Shown: positions 12,807 through 30,534, numbered from the stretch's first letter. The stretch: DNA of 64,000 bases from Tetrahymena thermophila SB210 (GCF_000189635.1 NW_002476391.1:1-64000), one strand, 5' to 3'. A program made the numbers and translations. The notes: generated by a model not told the origin, from the letters alone.

Positions 12807-13670
12807 TTTATCTATTTTAATTATGAATTGATTTTTATATGAACCTTGCTATTTATATCTGCTTGTTTATTAATACAAATATGCTTGATTTTTATTTTTT
12901 TTTATAATTATAATATCTTTTAAAGATTTTTTTTTGAAAAAGCTCTCAAAATAAATAATAAGTTAAGATTAATTTATTTCTTTTTGTATCTTGTCCAATA
13001 TTATTCCTTAATTAAAAATTAACTAGGGCCTAAAATCAAAATGAATATTTCAGAAATTTCTAATTGATAATTAAATCCCATTTATCAAAAATTAATTATT
13101 GTTTCCAAATCAAATAAATCAAATCAAAATGAACTCACTGTTTTAAATAAAATGATAAAGAGAGACCCCTCCAAAAGATTATTTTTTAACAAAAATTAAA
13201 ATTCTTTCTAAAAAGTTATATTTTTAATTAATTTTTTTTTCAAATTTAATCAAATTTGTTTAAGTTTTACATAAAATATTTTAATGAAAGAGTTAAATTA
13301 AAATTAGAATAAAAATTAATAATAAAAACCTTAAATTAAATTCAATACTATATTTAGGAAATTCATCATATAAAATGCAATTAGTTTTTAATTATTTATT
13401 TAATTTTGAAATATTAGAAAACTTTATTAATTAATTAAATAAATAAATTAGCTGTTAATTTTGCAGATTCATTTAGCGAAAAAAAATTTAACATTTTGAA
13501 TTTGTAATTTGTTATTAACAAAAAAACAAACAAAATAAACCTTTTTAAAAAAATTAATATTTTCTTGGTAATTAACCTATTTTATAAATACACATAAAGT
13601 AGTTCATTTGTTAAGATTAGCAAGTAAAGAAACAAATAATAAAAAGAAAATTCTTAGTTTGTTAGGCTTA
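12807..13670. promoter_or_regulatory. Bidirectional promoter region
   Basis: Divergent spacer of about 0.86 kb between the EF-G1 and pseudokinase start codons. It is AT-rich with long A and T runs; one CCAAT box is visible near 12993. No gene seen. Confidence 0.4.
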
Positions 13671-16600
13671 ATGGGGAACACAACTCATACAGGACATATT
13701 TAGAATAATAAAATAACTTTCTTAAGGGATAAGTATATGAAATCTTTTGGAAATGTAAAAATTTATGAAGTTAAGCATTTTAACAAATAAGTGGTAGGTA
13801 TTCCTTGTTTACTACCTGTCTCTGATCCTTAAAAGCGCATAGGTATTTAATTAACTACTTTAAAATCTTCTTAAATAGATTGTTAAAATAATTTTCAATA
13901 AATATCTGTAAAAAGATTTAAGACATCCTAATTTATTAAATGCACTGGCTTTTGAGCATTAATTTATGGAAGTATTTGGACTAAGTAGCAATAATTTAAT
14001 TTACTTTTTTGAGCATGTTGAAATTTAATTGGCTCAAGTTCTTCATTAAAGAATTTCTCTAAATTCGAGGTTTCCTGAAGGAGATATAATCAGGATTGCT
14101 ACAGAAGTTCTTAATTGTTTAGTGTATTTACAGAAATATGATATTGTTATGGGTAATATAGAACCGTGTACAATATTCCATGATACAAATGAAAACTGTA
14201 TTAAAATGTATGACGCAACTTTAATCTTAGGTGAACATCCAGTTTATAAAATGGCAAAAAGCTAATTTTAAGGAAGAAAACCTTATTATACACCTGAAGT
14301 AATTTATGCTCTGACTTTCCATTAAGAAGAAGTACTGTCTAAGTATAAATTCTAAAGTGATATTTTTTAACTTGGCTTAACTCTGTTAGAACTTTGCTCT
14401 TTTTAAGATTCTACATAATTATTTGATACTGACAAGAAAAAAATCAATACACAGGAAATGGATTTAAGATTATAAAATATATGTCCAACATATTCCCATA
14501 AGTTGTAATAAGTTATAAAATCTATGCTTAATTTGGATCCAAGAAAGAGACCATCAGCGCAGGATTTATTAATCTAAATGCACTCTTCAACAATCTAACC
14601 AGCAGTGACACCTACACCATTTTAATCTAATTCATAAACTTAGCCTAGCATGAAAAGAGCACAGACTCCTAACTCTTCTACTCACTACCTCAATTAACAA
14701 GTACCAAATTCGCCTAATATAATTTAACACAGTAATAACTACCATACAAGATCTGTAAGTCCTGTAAGTCCTATTATAAAATAAAGAAGTGCTCGATTTG
14801 AATAATTTACTTAAAGAAATCCATCTCAAATAGTTTTTCCATAGCAATAAGAAAATGGCATATAAAATTACTCCTCTAATATTTAATGTAATTTTAACTT
14901 TTTCATAAAATATTTATTTATTTAATAAAATATATAGTAGATAATAATAGCTCGCATAATAATAGCTTTATAACATATACAAATAGCAACAATTAAAGTT
15001 TTTACAATAATAAAAATAACAATCTTTCAAATGTAAGTTTCTAATAATTTTAATAGATAACTCATAATTAAAATGCTAGTTAAGGTTAAATTTATCATAA
15101 TTAAATAATTCAATAATAAATTCCAACACAAAAAGTTCGGTTTGATGAGAGATCTATAAGTCCTAGCTAGTAGTTCTAACATTATTATAAACCAAATTAT
15201 AAAAATGCAAATTCATTTGTAACTCAATCTAGAAGTTAAAATGTCTCACCTGCTAGAAGTACAAGCAATAACTCTTCGTTTGTTGTACATAACAACCAGG
15301 TTCCAAGCTCAAAATCTAATCTAAGCTTTGCATCTCTACTCTAGAATAAATAAGAGATTTTCAATACCCATAAAATGATAAATCAAAAAAGCAAAGAATA
15401 ATTATTTGAATCAAAACAATCAGAATGTAAAGAAGTTAACAGTTAGTAATCTCGTATTACTTTAGCTGATAAAACAAATTAATTTAACTAAAGAAGTAAT
15501 GTTATATCTAAAGCCTCTCCCTTCTAAAAGCAAAATAGCAATAACAATATTTCTATTGCTAATAATGAAACTTCTGTTTCTAATAATTCTAGCTTTGTTT
15601 AACAAATTTAGAATCCCTCTTATTATTTCTTTCAAAATTCTTCGAATCAGCCAAATTATGAAATTAATTCTGACTTAAATAACAAGAGCAGATCTAATAA
15701 TTTATCATAAAATAACAACATCATCAATAACTACTCTAGTAAGAACATAAATATAATTAATCAAAATGACTCTTAGTTTTTAAACGAAAATAGTTTTATT
15801 TTAGATTAGAAACAATACCAATTACAACATAATAACAATCACTATAAATAAGCAATTAAGCCATCACCTATGCTCTCTAGAATAATCAATCCAGTGAATC
15901 AAAAAATAACTAATCCTATCCCTAAAATAACAGTAATAACTTCTACTCATTAAAGGTCTCTTTCTCCGATAGTAGGAAGAATAACTAAACCCCCAACGAT
16001 ACTACCTCCATAAATCTAAATAACTCCAGTAATTCCATCAGTTATGACCAACTACAACTCACCCATTCATTAATTAAATAAAATTAATATATAACCTCAC
16101 ATTTAGTCTCCTTAAGCAAATGATTTAATAAATCAATAACACCTAACATAAAATAATACATATACTCCAGTTTCTTAATTTGAAAGTGAATCTTAGAATA
16201 AAGAAAAACTTATTAAATTAATAGATGCATAATAAATAGTAATAAATGAAGAATCAGATAAGCAGTCTATTGCTAGTTTCAGTCATCCCTAATAGTTTAT
16301 ATAAAAGCCCATAAATTAAGTTCAATAAGAATGTGATAAGAATGACTAATACATAGAAAGATATACTTTCAATGAGTTAGGCTCTACTCCAACTAATTCC
16401 GATTAGCAATAAATCTATAATTAAAATGGAAACTCTGAAGAATTTATTTAAACAGGAGGAGATTTATAAAATAATAAATATAAAAAGCTCACAGAAATGA
16501 ATTTGTTTAAGTTTTTTGATTAGCCAGATTAGATAGATCCAGAATTGACTGCTATGGCAAGCCCAACCTCTTAAAATATACCACAGTTTAATTAATATAA

Positions 16601-16865
16601 TAACTCATAATTAAATCCATAGAATTTAAATAAGCCAATCGAACAGTTTAATGAAAATCAATACTTCAATTAGAACCCATAAAATTTGAATGATATTAAT
16701 TATGATAATTATGATGAAAATAAGTTTTATTTAAGCGATTTATAAAATTAAAAATATGACTAAACAGTTTAGAGAATATAAAATAAACTTAATCAAATGG
16801 GAAACCTAGAAGAGAGATTATAGAATTTGATTTAAAAAAATTATTAACTTTAATAAAATGACTGA
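13671..16865 (+). CDS. Pseudokinase with a long Gln/Asn/Ser-rich tail
   Basis: Best model: exons 13671-13842, 13916-14887, 14938-16865 (1023 aa). The first intron is uncertain; the acceptor at 13915 was chosen because it restores the frame before DLRHPNLLNALAFEHQF. Residues up to about 310 form a protein-kinase fold. The glycine loop and VAIK Lys are not recognisable. The catalytic HRDxKxxN is replaced by VMGNIEPCTI, so the catalytic Asp and Lys are gone. DFG is replaced by YDA. The activation-segment YYTPEV, the F-helix DIFQLGLTLLELC and the DPRKRPSAQDLL motif remain, so the fold is kept but catalysis should be lost. The remaining 700 residues are low-complexity Asn/Gln/Ser with SPxxP-like prolines. 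MGNTTH at the N-terminus could be myristoylated. Role unknown; scaffold or regulator is inferred. Confidence 0.75.
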
Positions 16866-17741
16866 ACTAAAATATATTTTTATAAAATTTATTAAAATTT
16901 AAATAATTTTTATAAAAAAAATTAAAGTAAACTCATATAAAGCAGCTTATATTAACGAATTTTAAACTTTTAATTAATATAATTATCCTATTAAAATAAT
17001 ATCAACTGTATAAAGTACATAATATTTTTATAAAAATTCATTTATATTTTATGATATAATCCATCAAATGATCAAACAATACTACATTTTTTCAAAAATT
17101 TTTAGTTTAAAAAATATTTTATTACATCAAATGAATAAATGCTCAACTGCAAAATTTGAGATGAATTTAATTTCAAAATTTAAAAAATATATTTTTTGAA
17201 TTAAAGAATAATAATATTAGTTGATTTAAAAATTAATATGTACTTATAATTTAATAAGGAATGAATAAAAAATTAATTAAGATTAGGTATACGATCATAC
17301 AAATTAAGCTTATTAAATTAATTGTCTTTATCCTGGTCAATGTTAAAAATAAACTAATTGGGGGTTACATAATTAAAAAATTATTTAAGAATTTTTTCTA
17401 TGAAATATGAATAATTTTACATTTAATTTACAAATGAAAATTTTACCTGAATTTGATTCTGATAAGATATATGATCAGGTCTAATTAATTAAACAACTCA
17501 TAAATATCTAATAGAAGAATATCTTTTGTTTGCAAAATTACTAATCTAGTCTCTAATTAAATTTTCTTCAAATAATTATATGAAAAGGGATTTATTATTG
17601 ATAAAAAATAACAACATTTCTTGTGTATTTTAATTTCATCTTACATTTCTTGTGACCAACTGCTTAAAAAATTACTTCTGACTAACCGAATAATGATTAA
17701 ATAAATAAAAATTATAGATAAAATAATAAAATAAAATAAAA
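16866..17741. promoter_or_regulatory. Upstream region of four-TM gene 1, duplicated with the gene
   Basis: The part from about 17222 onward is nearly the same as 19389-19895 before the second gene copy. Shared sites include TAGGTATACGATCATA near 17285 and GATAAGATATATGATCAGG near 17460. The rest is AT-rich with no gene. Confidence 0.5.
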
Positions 17742-18741
17742 ATGGACAACCAACTTTTATTATCTTAAACTAAGGACTTTAAAGTTCAATTCAGAGAGAC
17801 TCATAAAAATTTTCTCAATTTTGTTTATGCTTTTAGCTTTATGTTAGGTGCATTAGGAATTCTCTCTGTAATTTCTTCATTACTGCTTCACTAAAAAGAG
17901 TACCATAAGTATTTATAAATCTCTATACTTATTACATCTTGTGTTATGATAGCTTTTGTAATTATTACTGTTTACCTACTCTGTAATATGAAAGGTAGTA
18001 GTGCAAGCTTTGTAATTGTTAGCTTGCTCATTTTTTTGATCATAGGACTTATCTGCCTCTTAACTTTTTTAAGTTAGATTTACATGATATTTGATACTTT
18101 TTGCAGTAAATTATTTTAATTAAAAATTATATTTTATTGTAATTTTTTTAAATATAGATTATAACATCACCCATGATGGCTATTATGATGGTTATTATAT
18201 AATAGGTCATTTATAAAGTTCTATTTATTCAAATTGTAGTTAGATAGGCAATTCAGATGAAACTTCAGTAGTTTATAATTTGGCTTTAAATTATCTTTAA
18301 GTTTAATGCAACGGTGTTAATTCTTGCATAGATTTATCTTCTTTACACGTATATTATGTAAATAATGAAGCATCATCTTAATTGGCTGCTTTAATAATTG
18401 GATGTTTTTTGGATATATTATATATAGCAGTAATAATAAAAGTTAGAAAAGCAGTAAAATAGACAAATGAAACAATAGCTAATAACGCTCTCATCAAAGA
18501 AGTATTAGTAGTTTAAATTCCAAACTAAAACTAAAATGTAAACACTTAACCTATTTAAGTTCCACATTAAATAAACTCTCCTATAAGTATGAATAATAAC
18601 TAACCTCTGCCCAACTAAAATTATTTCAACAACCAATAAAATAATCTTTATAATTATCCAAGCAACTTACCATAATAGTAAAACTTAAATCCTGGTATGC
18701 AATATTAAAATTAACAACATTCATATCAGTATTACTAATGA
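17742..18741 (+). CDS. Four-transmembrane protein, copy 1 (tetraspanin-like layout)
   Basis: Exons 17742-18105 and 18158-18741 (315 aa). Three hydrophobic segments lie at about 24-50, 58-82 and 88-117. A loop of about 80 residues follows with cysteines (SNC, CNGVNSC), then a fourth segment LAALIIGCFLDILYIAVIIK at about 197-217. The C-terminal 95 residues are Asn/Gln/Pro-rich and end in QHSYQYYQ. Four segments, a large Cys-containing second loop and cytoplasmic ends resemble tetraspanins. The diagnostic Cys-Cys-Gly is absent, so I do not assign the family. The single intron sits just before the large loop in all three paralogues. Function unknown; a membrane location is well supported. Confidence 0.75.
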
Positions 18742-19895
18742 TAAGAAATGATGAAAAGCTTATTTAATTATTAAAATGTTTAATTTTTTTTTTTTCTCTA
18801 TTGTATGATCTTTAATAATGTTATTTGTCAAAAATATAGTATATTTAAAATCAAAAATTTTTTATAAATAAATAATGAAGATTTATTGTTTTTACTGGAG
18901 CTTACTTACTTATTATAATTAATTTATATAAATAATGTAAAGCTTAATTAAAAATTAGTTTACAATAGGTTAAATCTGCTTTTTTTAAATCTTTAAAAAT
19001 GAAAAAAAGCGATTTTATGCTAATTTATTGATTTTATAAAAATTTAATTAATAATATAGTCTAACTTGTATATTTTGGAATTTATTGGACTTATAAATTT
19101 GATAATATTTAGCAATACCCAATGTATAGAAAATTTTAATTAAAATAACCTATTTTATATGAAAACGGCAGAAAAAAAAATTTGCTCATGAGAAAAATTC
19201 TGATTAAAAATTTTGGTAAACTAATACTATAATTAATTTTTATTAATTTTGTATTTAAAATTAAAATCAGTTAAAAATTAATTTTATAAAAATTGATTTT
19301 TTGGATAATTTTCATGATAAAGGAAGAATAGTAAAACTTACAAAAAAAAAATTAATTTTCTTTGAATTAAAGAAAAATAAAATGAGTTTATTTTAGAAAT
19401 TAATATATACTTATAATTTAATTAGGAATGAATAAAAAATTAATTTAGATTAGGTATACGATCATAAAAATTAAGTTTATTAAATTAATTATCTTTATCC
19501 TGATAAATGCTAAAAGTAAATTAATTGGGGATTACATAATAAAAATATAAAAGAATTTTTATTATTAAATATTAATTATTTAACATTTAATTTACAAATT
19601 AAAATTTTAGCTAAATTTGATTCTGATAAGATATATGATCAGGCTTAATTAATTAAACAACTCTAAATATCAAATAGAAGAATATCTTTTGTTAACAACA
19701 TTACTAATCTGGTCTCTAATTAAATTTTCTTCAAATAATTTTATAAATAGGGATTTATTAATGAAAAATAACAACATTTCTTTTGTATTTTAATTTCATC
19801 TTAAATTTTTTATGAATGCTTAAAAGCTTACTCCTTATAAATAATAAAGATTAAATAAATAAAAATTATAGATAAAATAATAAAATAAAATAAAA
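18742..19895. other. Spacer between four-TM copies 1 and 2
   Basis: The first part (to about 19150) matches the DNA after copy 2 (20896-21290). The last 500 bases match the upstream region of copy 1, including TAGGTATACGATCATA near 19453 and GATAAGATATATGATCAGG near 19625. The tandem-duplication junction therefore lies near 19385. No other gene seen. Confidence 0.55.
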
Positions 19896-20895
19896 ATGGA
19901 TAACTAACTTTTATTATCTTAAACTAAGGACTTTAAAGTTCAATTCAGAGAGACTCATAAAAATTTTCTGAACTTTTTTTATGCTTTTAGCTGTATTTTA
20001 GGTGCATTAGGAATTCTCTTTGTAATTTCTTCATTACTGCTTCACTAAAAAGAGTACCATAATTAATTATAAATCTCTATACTTATTACATCTTGTGTTA
20101 TGATAGCTTTTCTAATTATTACTATTTACCTATTCTGTAATATGAAAGGTAGTAGTTCAAGCTTTGTAATTGTTAGCTTACTCGTTTTTTTGATCATAGG
20201 ACTTATCTGCCTCTTAACTTTTTTAAGTTAGATTTACAGGATAGTTGATACTTTTTGCAGTAAATTATTTTAATTAAAATTTATATTTTATTGATAATTT
20301 TTTAAATATAGATTATAATATCACCCATAATGGCTATTATGATGGTTATTATATAGTAAGTCATTTATAAAGTTCTATTTATTCAAATTGTAGTTAGATA
20401 AGCCATTCAGATGAAACTTCAGTAGTTTATAATTTGGCTTTAAATTATCTTTAAGGTTAATGCAATGGTGTTAGTTCTTGCATAAATTTATCTTCTTTAC
20501 ACGTATATTATATATACAATGAAGCATCATCTTAATTGGCTGCTTTAATTATTGGAGGTATTTTGGATATATTATACATAGTAGTAATAATAAAAGTTAG
20601 AAATGCAGTAAAATAGACAAATAAAACAATAGCTAATAACGCTCTCATCAAAGAAGTATTAGTAGTTTAAATTCCAAACTAAAACTAAAATGTAAACACT
20701 TAACCTATTTAAGTTCCACATTAAATAAACTCTCCTATAAGTATGAATAATAACTAACCTCTGCCAAACTAAAATTATTTCAACAACCAATAAAATAATC
20801 TTTATAATTATCCAAACAACTTACAATAATAGTAAAACTTAAATCCTGGTATGCAATATTAAAATTAGCAACATTCATATCAGTATTACTAATGA
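19896..20895 (+). CDS. Four-transmembrane protein, copy 2
   Basis: Exons 19896-20259 and 20312-20895 (315 aa), the same layout as the gene at 17742. Substitutions are few, for example NFFYAFSCILG for NFVYAFSFMLG in the first membrane segment, and HNGYYDG for HDGYYDG at the start of the large loop. The reading frame is intact, so both copies are probably functional. The high identity suggests recent duplication or gene conversion. Confidence 0.75.
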
Positions 20896-21360
20896 TAAGA
20901 AATGATGAAAAGCTTATTTAACTATTAAAAAGTTTAATTTTTTTTTCTATTATATAATCTTTAATTATGTTATTTATCAATAATATAGTATATTTAAAAT
21001 CAAAAATTTTTTATAAATAAATAATGAAAATTTATTGTTTTTACTAAACTGGCTTATTATAATTAATTTAAATAATGTGAAAACTTAATTAAAAATTAAT
21101 TTACTATTGGCTAAATCTTCTTATTATTTAGCTCTTTAAATCTTTAAAAATGGAAAAAAGTAAATTTATGCTAATTTATTGATTTATAAAAATTTAATTA
21201 ATAATACAGTTAAACTTGGAAATATTTGCATTTATTGGACTTATAAATTTGCCCAATATATAGAAAATTTTAATTAAAATAACTTATTTTTTGAAAGTAA
21301 AAATAATATTTTTGTTCTTCTCAATTAATTTTTTTGGAAAAAAGCATAGTAATTTTCACA

Positions 21361-21591
21361 ATACAATATGGCTTTTCTATAAATTCAATAACCTATCCAA
21401 ATATCTTACTTTCTTTTTGCTAATCCCAATCTTTAAAATTAACCTAAGTTTTTCAATATGATTTTACTATGGACTGTAAGGTGTTAGGTAAATTTGAGGC
21501 ACATATCGCAAAATAGTCTCTCAAGAAAAGCACAATAGAGGATATTGAGATTATCTATGACTAGTGGTGTAATATAATCTTTTTGGCTTGA
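21361..21591 (+). pseudogene. Coding-like fragment, unknown
   Basis: The frame ending at the TGA at 21589-21591 reads FTMDCKVLGKFEAHIAKQ, SLKKSTIEDIEIIYDQWC and NIIFLA, with protein-like composition and GC content above the surrounding spacer. There is no good start codon or A-rich leader, and no exon that joins it. It may be the tail of a decayed gene. I do not recognise the family. Confidence 0.25.
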
Positions 21592-21962
21592 GCATAAGCT
21601 TAAGCTTACAATCCATGATATATTCTTACATTTAAAAATTTTTCAGCCATTTGCACTTTTTCTAATTTTGATTTTCTATTCTAAAATTATTGTAATTTTT
21701 TTGTTTCAAAAATTTTTAAAAACATTTTAAATTTTCTTATTAAAAAAATGGATAAAAATTAATTACAACAATGTATATTATCTTATATTTTTAAATGAAT
21801 AAATAACAAATAAGTCACTTAACTTTAAATTAGATTTGCTTCCTTTTCATAAAATAAAGGCAGAAAGATGAATAATAAACAAATTTATAAAAAAAAATAA
21901 TTTTATTTAACATACCCCTTCAAAAAATAATATCACCTATTTATTTTTTAGCAAATAAATAA

Positions 21963-22301
21963 ATGCAAATTATTAATTTAAATAAGAAATTAACAAATTA
22001 GATATAATCTATAAAATAATTACCATTATATCTGAGTAAATACTTCATCCAAACTTTTTCAATGGTCAAAAGATTGGTCTTGGAAGATAAGAGGCCAAAG
22101 CAAATAAACTGCCTATAAAAGTTTTTAGACAGACATAATTATCCTATGTCTCCCATTCACAGTCTTCCAGGTCCAGATCAGGCTGAAGTGGGTAAAATAT
22201 TTTATGTGAGAATTCAATATATTAGATAGTCAGATACCACATCAATTTTCCTCCTTATTTTATCCAAAATTTAGATAAATCAGAATTTTTCAAACTATTG
22301 A
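21963..22301 (+). CDS. Small open frame, hypothetical protein
   Basis: ATG at 21963 opens 112 codons to the TGA at 22299-22301. The central part (MVKRLVLEDKRPKQINCLQK, FLDRHNYPMSPIHSLPGPDQ) lies in DNA that is clearly less AT-rich than the spacer. A GTAAAA just after the PGPDQAEVG segment could be a donor site, so the last 30 codons may be intron. A second frame over the same DNA is also open for some length, so the reading frame itself is uncertain. No family recognised. Confidence 0.3.
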
Positions 22302-23332
22302 GTTTTATCATACTAAAAATTTTTTAATATCTAAAGTTATTTAAATGTTGAAAAAATTAAATATAAAATTATTTTACCCCTAGAAGAACGATTAGAGTTG
22401 AAAATTTGAAAAATTGGGGCACACCTAATATTTCTACTTGAATATAAATAGAATTAATGATTTTATTAATTCATACTTATTTTACTAAATACTAGTATTA
22501 ATATTTTTTAATAGATATTTAGTCCTAAAACAGAAATATTTTTCTATTATATTTAAGTAAATATTTATCAAAAATATTTAAACTTATTAATATCACTTCC
22601 TCAAATCCATATAATAATTTCTCAATATAATTAATAAATATTAGGTATATGATCAGATAGTTGTTTTAGATTGTAAAATTGATGAATCATAAATTACTAA
22701 ATCATGATATGATTTTATTTATTAATTTATTTATTGAATACAAAATAATAAACATATAAAATAATTATTAATTTATCTAATAAGAAATATTTGCCTTTTC
22801 TTTTATCAAAAAAATATAGATCATATTAGTCTTTAATTAGAAATATGATAAGAAATATTATTAATAAATTCATAAATTGAAAACGAGTATACTTTTTATT
22901 TACTACATTATTAACCATTTCTTTAATATAAATTTTAACAATATGAAATTGAATACTAATTTACTTAATTAAATGTTAATGTATATGACATTTCTTCTTT
23001 ATTATAAACATATTTTTTAATTTATAAGATAAGAAGTATTTGCATTTTTTTAATCAAGAAAAGATATAGACGAAATTGGACCCCGATAAGAAATATGATC
23101 AGAGATATAATTAATATGTTAATATTTAGAAACTAAGTATACATTTTGTACATAATATAAATTGTAACAATATGAAAAGAAATTTAATACTAACTAGTTA
23201 ATTAAAAGTAAATTTATGTGGCCTTTCTTATGTATATTAATACATTTCGTGATATATTTTTTTTGAAAAAAAAACTAAATTCATAACAATCTAATAAAGA
23301 TAAAATAAATATCAAATCTTTATAAAATAAAA

Positions 23333-24320
23333 ATGGAAAACCAACTTTTAATATCTTAACCTTTGGACTTTAAAACTTAATTCAGACAAGATCATAAAAA
23401 AGTTCTCAATATTTTTTATGCTTTTAGTTGCATTTTAGGCATATTTGGTATTCTATTTATAGTTTCTTCTTTATTGCTTCACTAGAAAGGATACTAATAG
23501 AATTATCAAATGATTATTATTATTTTTTCTTTTACATATATAGCTTTACTAATTACCACTGTTTACATACTCTGTAATATGAATGGTAGTAGTTAAATCT
23601 TTACATTTATTAGTATAACAATTATCTTAATTATAGGAACTATCTTCCTCTTTGCTTTATTAAGTTAGTTTTTAAGAATACTTTAAACTTTTTGCAGTAA
23701 ACTATTTTAATTAAATTAAATTAAATTTTTTATTTATTATTATTTTCAATGTAGATTATAATGTTACACACTCTGGCTAATATAGTGGTAGTGAAATAAT
23801 AAGTGTTTTATAAATTCATAATAGTTCAATATGTAGTTCTATAAGCCATTCAGATGAAACTTCAGTAGTTTATAATTTGGCTTTAAAATATCTTTAAGAT
23901 TAATGTAAAGATGATAGTTCTTGCATAAATTTACCTTCTTTGCATGTATATTATATCTACAGTGAAGCATCCTTATAATTGGCTGCTTTAATAATTGCAG
24001 GTATTTTGGAATTCTTATACATAGTAATAATAATAAAAATTAAAGGAATAGTAAAATAAACAAATTAAAAAATAATTAATAATGCTTTCATTAAAAAAAT
24101 GTAAGTAGCTTAAACTTTGAATTAAAACCAAAACGTTAGCAATCAACCTATTTAGGTTTCCTCTTAAATAGTTCCTGGTGTAATTGTGAGTAATAACTAA
24201 GTTCTGCCAAATTAAAACGGTTTCAACAACCAGTATAGCAATCCTTATAATTATCCAAATCATGGACAATAATAATAAAATTTAAATCTTGGTATGTAGC
24301 ATTAATAATATTACTAATGA
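23333..24320 (+). CDS. Four-transmembrane protein, copy 3 (diverged)
   Basis: Exons 23333-23696 and 23755-24320 (309 aa). Exon 1 has exactly the same length as in the other two genes; exon 2 is shorter by six codons. The membrane segments keep their positions but many residues differ (for example SFTYIALLITTVYILC for the second segment). The loop SDETSVVYNLALKYLQ is the best conserved part, with NSC/DSC cysteines retained. The C-terminal Asn/Gln-rich tail ends in QYYQ. It is an older paralogue than copies 1 and 2, probably with the same unknown membrane role. Confidence 0.72.
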
Positions 24321-26045
24321 TAAGGAAGGGTCCATAAACTCATTTAAGTATTTATAAATGAAATTATTTTTTTAAGTTAAATTATATTATCTTGAAATAA
24401 AATATTTAAATATATTAAAAAATAATTATGTGAAATACTAAATATTTTGTTAGTTAATAATAGTTTATTTGTATTGATATTTAAAAACTCTTTTTTTATA
24501 CCTAATTGATATAGATCAACTGTATTTACTTACTGAACTTTATTAAAAAATATTTTAGTTCATTTATATCATGATTTTACTTTTTAAATTTTATCTAAAT
24601 TTTTTATTTGTATAAATAAATTAAATAATAAGTAAGAATAAAATGATTTGAAATACTGCTTATACTTTTTGTGCACTGCTCTTAACTTACAGTTGTAATT
24701 TTTTACAAAACTAAATTGATAAAAAAAGAAAGAATTCTTAAATAAATTAAATTCTTTATATTAAATATATAACTTAAGAGTTTTTATAGATTAAAATTTT
24801 ATGAAAAATACTGAAATTATTGTATTTTAAAAAATATAATTAAGATTGTTATTAATTAAATACTTTTTAATTAATTATTAGGTTGATTAATAGTTTTTTA
24901 ATTTTAATAAATCTTTTTTCTTACTCTTTAAAATAAGCCTATAGATTATATTTATTATTTTAATCAATCATATGCATATATTGGCAAAGATAATCTAAGG
25001 ATTTTAAAAATTCCTTCATTAAAACTATCTTAAAAAAATATTATTTTTTAAAAATGTCATATTTATTTTTTTAAGTGTATTTTTATTATTTGATTTGTCT
25101 AAATAAAAATCAAGATATTATTTTTATTAAATATTTTATTTATTTATTTACTTTTATTAGTTATTTACAAGAACATTAAGATAGACAAAACAAAATGAGT
25201 TAAACCTAAATAGTATAAATCTAAGCTAAATAAAATTTTAACAATATTGAGTAAATATTAAGGAATGCAAATAGAAACCCACAAGCAAACCAATAAATAA
25301 AAATATATTTTGAAAAAATTAGCTTTATATTTGTACTTAAGTATAAGCATTGTTATTATACCTATAAATGTTTCTATATTAATTAAGATTGTCTTTTTAT
25401 CATAAAATTATAAAATTTATAGTTTTAAATTATTTTTTTTGTTTCTTATTTTCAAAATATTTATTAATAATTAAACAGATAAAATAATAATTTTATTTAT
25501 TTTGTGTTAAATTTTATCCTTAAGCTTTATATCATGATTGCTTTAGATAATAAATAAATATCTTAGTTAATAAAGTTAATTATTGTCATAGCATTTAGAA
25601 TAAAGTTAATTTAAGTCTATTTTTTATTTTTAAAGAAAATTCAAAAAACAAAATTTTGAAGTATAATGAATGAAATGTAAATAAAAAATAAGTAGCTAAA
25701 TTTTAAATAAAATTAGATGTTACTGAATTTTTATATTAGGGTATTTAAAAATGACGATAGGGATAGATTAATGATCCTAAGTAAAAAAATTTGATCAGAT
25801 TGATTTCTTAGAAAAAATAAAGAAAGAAAGCAAAAGTTAAATTTAATCAATAAAGTTATTAATAGCTATAGATTTAATATAGCAGAAATTTCTTTAGATT
25901 CATTTACAAACAAAAAGAAAATTTCTGATTAATTTTGATCTTAATCACTTTTAATCAAAATGCAAAAATTACATATCAATTTATCAATATAATAATTAAA
26001 ACTCAAAAATAAAATACTAAGTGAATTACTAATCCTCCAATTTAA
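24321..26045. other. Intergenic, 1.7 kb
   Basis: AT-rich. An open frame from the ATG at 25195 starts MSQTQIVQIQAKQNFNNI after an A-rich leader but soon becomes low-complexity AT-rich translation; I cannot support it as a gene. Weak coding-like pieces occur near 25735-25930 with stops in frame. The promoter of the ABC transporter should lie at the right end. Confidence 0.5.

Positions 26046-30534
<4,489 letters not shown>

Larger units (their letters stand above)
17222..21300. repeat. Tandem duplication of about 2.15 kb (two units)
   Basis: The two start codons are 2154 bp apart, and promoter, gene, intron and 3' flank are all repeated in direct orientation. Copies have identical exon lengths (364 and 584 nt) and identical 52-nt intron length. 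Differences are scattered single bases and small indels, mostly outside exons. Approximate limits were set by eye. Confidence 0.75.
20896..23332. other. Long spacer with two coding-like fragments and a conserved upstream motif
   Basis: The start (to about 21290) is the second copy of the four-TM 3' flank. Two stretches of higher GC content carry open frames (21361-21591 and 21963-22301, listed separately). The right half is AT-rich and repeats a TATGATCAG-like motif (TAGGTATATGATCAGAT near 22643; GATAAGAAATATGATCAGA near 23085), similar to sites before copies 1 and 2. Confidence 0.5.

Noticed and set aside
24015-24269. Minus-strand open frame with hydrophobic translation
   Set aside because: Antisense to exon 2 of the third four-TM gene, which aligns with its paralogues.
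25195-25650. Open frame starting MSQTQIVQIQAKQ after an A-rich leader
   Set aside because: After about 35 codons it becomes AT-driven Tyr/Phe/Leu/Asn translation with no splice site that rescues it; long open frames are expected when only TGA stops.
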